A stretch of 64,000 nt of DNA from a virus. Under the pieces are notes generated by a model. The model had not been told where the DNA came from. It did not search any database and was given only the letters and a program-made list of their open reading frames with translations. Shown here piece by piece: positions 61,443 to 64,000 of this stretch. Made by a program: the position numbers and the translations under genes. The DNA is taken from the IMG/VR virus record IMGVR_UViG_3300033997_000243, positions 186,001-250,000 of that record; one strand, given 5' to 3'. Numbering within the stretch: position 1 is the stretch's first letter; each line of letters begins with the position of its first letter.

Positions 61443-62411
61443 CTAACAGTTGAATGTTTCTTTGAACTCAAACTGTTTTTCTACAGAACGAACTTTTCGT
61501 TCGACTTTTTTAGACCAAGGTTCCAACAGATAGGTCGATAATCGTGTATCTACCTTTAAGTCTTTCTTGATCTCAACTAAATCTCTGCACATAAAACAAA
61601 GATCTTGATAAAATGGATCTTTGAGTTTTTTTCCCAAAGCGCCTTTATGTTCTGCTTGGAATATAGAATCAAGATCTTCATACTGCATCAACAATTCGAT
61701 AGCTGTTTTATCTCCGACGCCTGGAATGCCTGGAATGTTATCGCTCTGATCTCCTGTCAGTGCCAAAAGATCCACAAACATTGGAGGAATAACGCCATAC
61801 TTTTCAAGACAACTTTGATATGTAATATCTTGTTCTTCACTGTTGTCTTGTTTTGGTAAACGTAACCTTGTATCAGGTTTTAATAACTGAGCGAAATCAC
61901 CGTCACGACTCCAAATATATTTACGACATTTTAGTTGGAAACACAAGCTTCCTATAATATCGTCGGCCTCACCGTGAACAGAAGTTATAGGGTGAATTCC
62001 ACGCGCAGTCAAAATATCAATAATCATTTTTAATTGTGGGCGAAGTGCAATACTTTTAGCATCGTCACCGTCAGAAAAACGATTACCTTTATAACCACTT
62101 AAATATTTTTCTGGAAATTTAGCAGCATCTTCTCCGCGTAAACGCTTTTCCATGAAATCGCGCATTATTTTCTTGCGCTTGTCCGAACCTTTTTTGTGGT
62201 CAAATACAACAGCTAAAATAACTTGACCTCGTGACGCTAATCTTCTGCGAATAAGAGCATTTAGCATAACGCAAAAAGTTTTAGCTGCTCCAGTAGGTGT
62301 TCCGTCTTTTAACGTCATTCCCTTATTTTTTAAACTGGAGTAATATGCTCGATTGAGCCAATTGTGGCCGTCAATAATATCTATAACCGGATTAGGTTTG
62401 ATTTTACTCAT
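61443..62411 (-). CDS. 5'-3' exonuclease / flap endonuclease
   Basis: A 322-residue member of the phage 5' nuclease family (T4 rnh, T5 D15, PolA N-domain). The metal-site motifs are DIIDGHNWLNRAYYS (11-25), VVFDHKKG with the nearby KRKKIMRDF arch, HGEADDIIGSL, WSRDGDFAQLL, and the helix-hairpin-helix LTGDQSDNIPGIPGVGDKTA. It removes RNA primers and 5' flaps during replication. The start overlaps the upstream gene by 4 bases, and a putative promoter element lies ~73 bases upstream, inside that gene. Confidence 0.92.
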   Translation of the reverse strand: MSKIKPNPVIDIIDGHNWLNRAYYSSLKNKGMTLKDGTPTGAAKTFCVMLNALIRRRLASRGQVILAVVFDHKKGSDKRKKIMRDFMEKRLRGEDAAKFPEKYLSGYKGNRFSDGDDAKSIALRPQLKMIIDILTARGIHPITSVHGEADDIIGSLCFQLKCRKYIWSRDGDFAQLLKPDTRLRLPKQDNSEEQDITYQSCLEKYGVIPPMFVDLLALTGDQSDNIPGIPGVGDKTAIELLMQYEDLDSIFQAEHKGALGKKLKDPFYQDLCFMCRDLVEIKKDLKVDTRLSTYLLEPWSKKVERKVRSVEKQFEFKETFNC

Positions 62412-63109
62412 TTGATTATCCCATGTTCGGATAGTTGAATTCTTTCCAATTTATCCGAATCGACCATTAGATTGTATACTAATGGATTTACAGTTTGCGC
62501 TACGTAAGGAGTTTCAGTTTCTTTAGATGCTTTTAACCAACGTAAAGATTTAGCATTTACGTGAACAACTCGTTTTGGCTTAACTTGTGTAATAAGCCAC
62601 TTTTCAAAAAAGCAACCAACGCTGCGATGACACTCAGCAAATTCTTCAAGCTTTTTCGGAGCGAGTATTCCAGAAAGCGTTTTGTATTCTGAAATAATAG
62701 ATCCATTTTCTACTGTATGTATGTCCACAAACTGAAAACTTTTTCCTATAGTCCCCATATTCATAGGAACGCCAGCAAAAATAAAAGATCTTATGTCCGA
62801 TTCTGTTTTCATGTTTTCTAACAACAGACAGAGAACTTTATTCCCACCAAAGAAATGCTTTATGTTTTCAACAGTCAGGTCATAAATATTGTTTATGACA
62901 ACAAGATCTGTTATCACAGGTTTGAACGGCACATCTTCTGGATTAGCGCATAAATAAACGGAATACTTATCACGCACAAATTTTCTTTTCTTTAAAGGAT
63001 TTGGCCAGCTGCCTCTGATTATATATTGCCTTCCATGTATGTCACAGAAATCTGGCCCTTGCTTTTTAGCTGTGTTACTGCAACCACACGAATATAAAGT
63101 GCATATCAT
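62408..63109 (-). CDS. Unknown protein with N-terminal Cys/His cluster
   Basis: A 233-residue protein. The first 26 residues hold CTLYSCGCSN and FCDIHG, a C-x4-C-x-C ... C-x2-H cluster that could bind zinc. The rest is alpha/beta and unknown. A putative promoter element lies 25 bases upstream of its start and another lies within its 3' end. Confidence 0.75.
   Translation of the reverse strand: MICTLYSCGCSNTAKKQGPDFCDIHGRQYIIRGSWPNPLKKRKFVRDKYSVYLCANPEDVPFKPVITDLVVINNIYDLTVENIKHFFGGNKVLCLLLENMKTESDIRSFIFAGVPMNMGTIGKSFQFVDIHTVENGSIISEYKTLSGILAPKKLEEFAECHRSVGCFFEKWLITQVKPKRVVHVNAKSLRWLKASKETETPYVAQTVNPLVYNLMVDSDKLERIQLSEHGIIK
62484..62496 (-). promoter_or_regulatory. ACTGTAAATC-type element inside the upstream gene, copy C
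   Basis: The minus strand reads AAACTGTAAATCC, followed by ATTAGTATAC. It matches copies A and B and lies ~73 bases before the exonuclease start. Being coding sequence, it may be a chance match, but the 12-base agreement is notable. Confidence 0.4.
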
Positions 63110-63133
63110 AAATCTCTCCTATTACTAAAGAAA

Positions 63134-63145
63134 GATTTACAGTTT
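63134..63145 (-). promoter_or_regulatory. ACTGTAAATC-type element, copy D
   Basis: The minus strand reads AAACTGTAAATC, then TTTCTTTAGTAATAGGAGAG before the Cys/His-cluster gene start. The 25-base distance to the ATG is essentially the same as in copies A and B, and AGGAGA follows in the same place. Confidence 0.48.
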
Positions 63146-63147
63146 TA

Positions 63148-63450
63148 CTAATGCCACTCGGCTCGTTGGTTAATTAATTTCTGGTCTGGATGATTTTGAA
63201 TAAAGGTAGAAAGGTTCCTGTGTAGCTTTCTGCAATTAAGGCGTCCATTTGTATAGCAATAGCAACTTAACTTATCTGGAACCATAAGCGGCATTACCTG
63301 TTGGACTTTCTTTTTAAAGGTTTCCATATAGCGCTGCGCTTCTAGTGTATCGCTTGTATCACATAAAACAACAGTAAGTTCTCCTGCCATTTGATTGCGT
63401 ACAAAATGATTAACGGTTAAAACTGAGGAATGTACAAGTTGAATATTCAT
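63148..63450 (-). CDS. Unknown small protein
   Basis: A 100-residue protein starting MNIQLVHSSVLTV. I use the ATG at 63450, with AGGAA at fair distance; the in-frame ATG 30 bases earlier overlaps the terminator hairpin. Contains CYCYTNGRLNCRKLHRNL. The family is unknown. Confidence 0.72.
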   Translation of the reverse strand: MNIQLVHSSVLTVNHFVRNQMAGELTVVLCDTSDTLEAQRYMETFKKKVQQVMPLMVPDKLSCYCYTNGRLNCRKLHRNLSTFIQNHPDQKLINQRAEWH

Positions 63451-63469
63451 AATGAAATTCCTAATAAAA

Positions 63470-63492
63470 AAGGGCGACACTGGGCCGCCCTT
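63470..63492 (-). terminator. Terminator before the 100-residue gene
   Basis: On the minus strand AAGGGCG / CGCCCTT arms are followed by TTTTTTATT. It follows the stop of the acidic gene, so it stops transcription from the right. Confidence 0.8.
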
Positions 63493-63506
63493 CCTTGGGT
63501 TAACTG

Positions 63507-63884
63507 TTATTCAAAGTCATCTTCTTCAGATTCAGCATCTTCAAAGGACGGTATGATTGTAATCAAAATGGTTTGACGAGTACCAAGCGCTAATAACGTA
63601 ACGCCTGAAATCATTGCAATGTTTTCAACGCCATCTTCTTCAGCTGAAGATTCGTCACCAACATACAATTCGTTTTCTTCCTGAAATTCACCAAAAGCAT
63701 CCACTAAAATTTCAGCTGTTTCGTAGTTAACGATCTCACCAAGATTTACGTATTTATCGTACTCTTGTTCAAAGCGTTTTAAGGTTTCCAGATCTTCCCC
63801 ATTGAAATTTCCAACAGGTAATATAACCAGTGCAGGGGCAGAACTCAAATCAACCTGAGAAAAATCAAACAAAGTTTCCATCAT
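63507..63884 (-). CDS. Acidic unknown protein
   Basis: A 125-residue, strongly acidic protein (ESEEDDFE at the C-terminus). A hydrophobic stretch NIAMISGVTLLALG lies near residues 88-101. AAGGAAG precedes two tandem ATGs; either could start it. The family is unknown. Confidence 0.72.
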   Translation of the reverse strand: MMETLFDFSQVDLSSAPALVILPVGNFNGEDLETLKRFEQEYDKYVNLGEIVNYETAEILVDAFGEFQEENELYVGDESSAEEDGVENIAMISGVTLLALGTRQTILITIIPSFEDAESEEDDFE

Positions 63885-63892
63885 TACTTCCT

Positions 63893-64000
63893 TTACTTTT
63901 TAAGTTGAGATAAAACTGCTTGCATAAGCAGTTTGTTCGGTATGGTTGCCATCATAAAATAAAACAAGTAAGCATCTTGTTGACTAGAAGGCAACTTATA
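63893..64000 (-). CDS. C-terminal end of an unknown protein (runs off the right edge)
   Basis: The last 35 codons of a minus-strand frame end in QAVLSQLKK and a TAA at 63895-63893. The frame stays open to the window edge and fills the gap before the ribosome binding site of the acidic gene. The family is unknown. Confidence 0.6.
   Translation of the reverse strand, partial: YKLPSSQQDAYLFYFMMATIPNKLLMQAVLSQLKK

Noticed and set aside
1-64000. tRNA or rRNA genes
   Set aside because: No spacer is long enough to hold a tRNA with recognisable arms, and none of the 70-110 base spacers shows a cloverleaf.
1-64000. Insertion sequences, integrase or attachment sites
   Set aside because: No transposase, integrase or terminal inverted repeats were seen; repeated sequences are explained by paralogous fibre genes.

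Overview
The window is a 64 kb piece of a large, AT-rich genome of a tailed, contractile phage. No bacterial housekeeping gene is visible. A T4-type baseplate block (PAAR spike tip, gp25-like, gp6/J-like and gp7-like proteins) sits beside very large fibre genes, phage nucleotide and DNA metabolism genes (thymidylate synthase, RNase H, 5'-3' exonuclease, MazG-like) and a lysis set. A lipoprotein predicted to span the envelope, with Gram-negative lipobox logic, points to a Gram-negative host. The size of the fibre region and the many small unknown genes suggest a jumbo-scale myovirus. I cannot name the phage or its host.

Layout: (1) 1-13866, minus strand: tightly packed small unknown genes, including one that resembles the Acb2/Tad1-type signal-sponge family, then thymidylate synthase, a 2-oxoglutarate/Fe(II) oxygenase, a run of seven genes whose proteins begin with nearly the same peptide (MKILVSLSA-like; one is a probable ADP-ribosyltransferase), and RNase HI. 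(2) 13867-13924: divergent control region. (3) 13925-54516, plus strand: the baseplate block; four collagen-like fibre proteins; two giant modular adhesin-like proteins, one ending in an intein-like Hint domain, with a second Hint domain on a collagen-like protein; fibre genes sharing a W-x-V-x-HNLG module; an exported/membrane four-gene group; a long fibre gene; an array of about fourteen related adhesin-like genes; and a holin/spanin/DUF1353 set. (4) 54517-54563: a bidirectional terminator between convergent genes. (5) 54564-64000, minus strand: P-loop NTPases, a MazG-like fusion, an M15 peptidase with a calcium-type loop (endolysin candidate), a 5'-3' exonuclease and small unknown genes.

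How the parts may work together (inference): the baseplate proteins carry an unusually elaborate host-recognition apparatus of collagen-like stalks, Calx-beta/beta-sandwich adhesins and an expanded discoidin-like array. The oxygenase could modify collagen-like prolines. The shared N-terminal peptide may target a set of proteins, one of them a T4 Alt-like ADP-ribosyltransferase, into the capsid for injection with the DNA. Five copies of an ACTGTAAATC-like element lie in sense orientation upstream of minus-strand genes and may be a phage-specific promoter. Terminators with a UUCG loop punctuate both strands.
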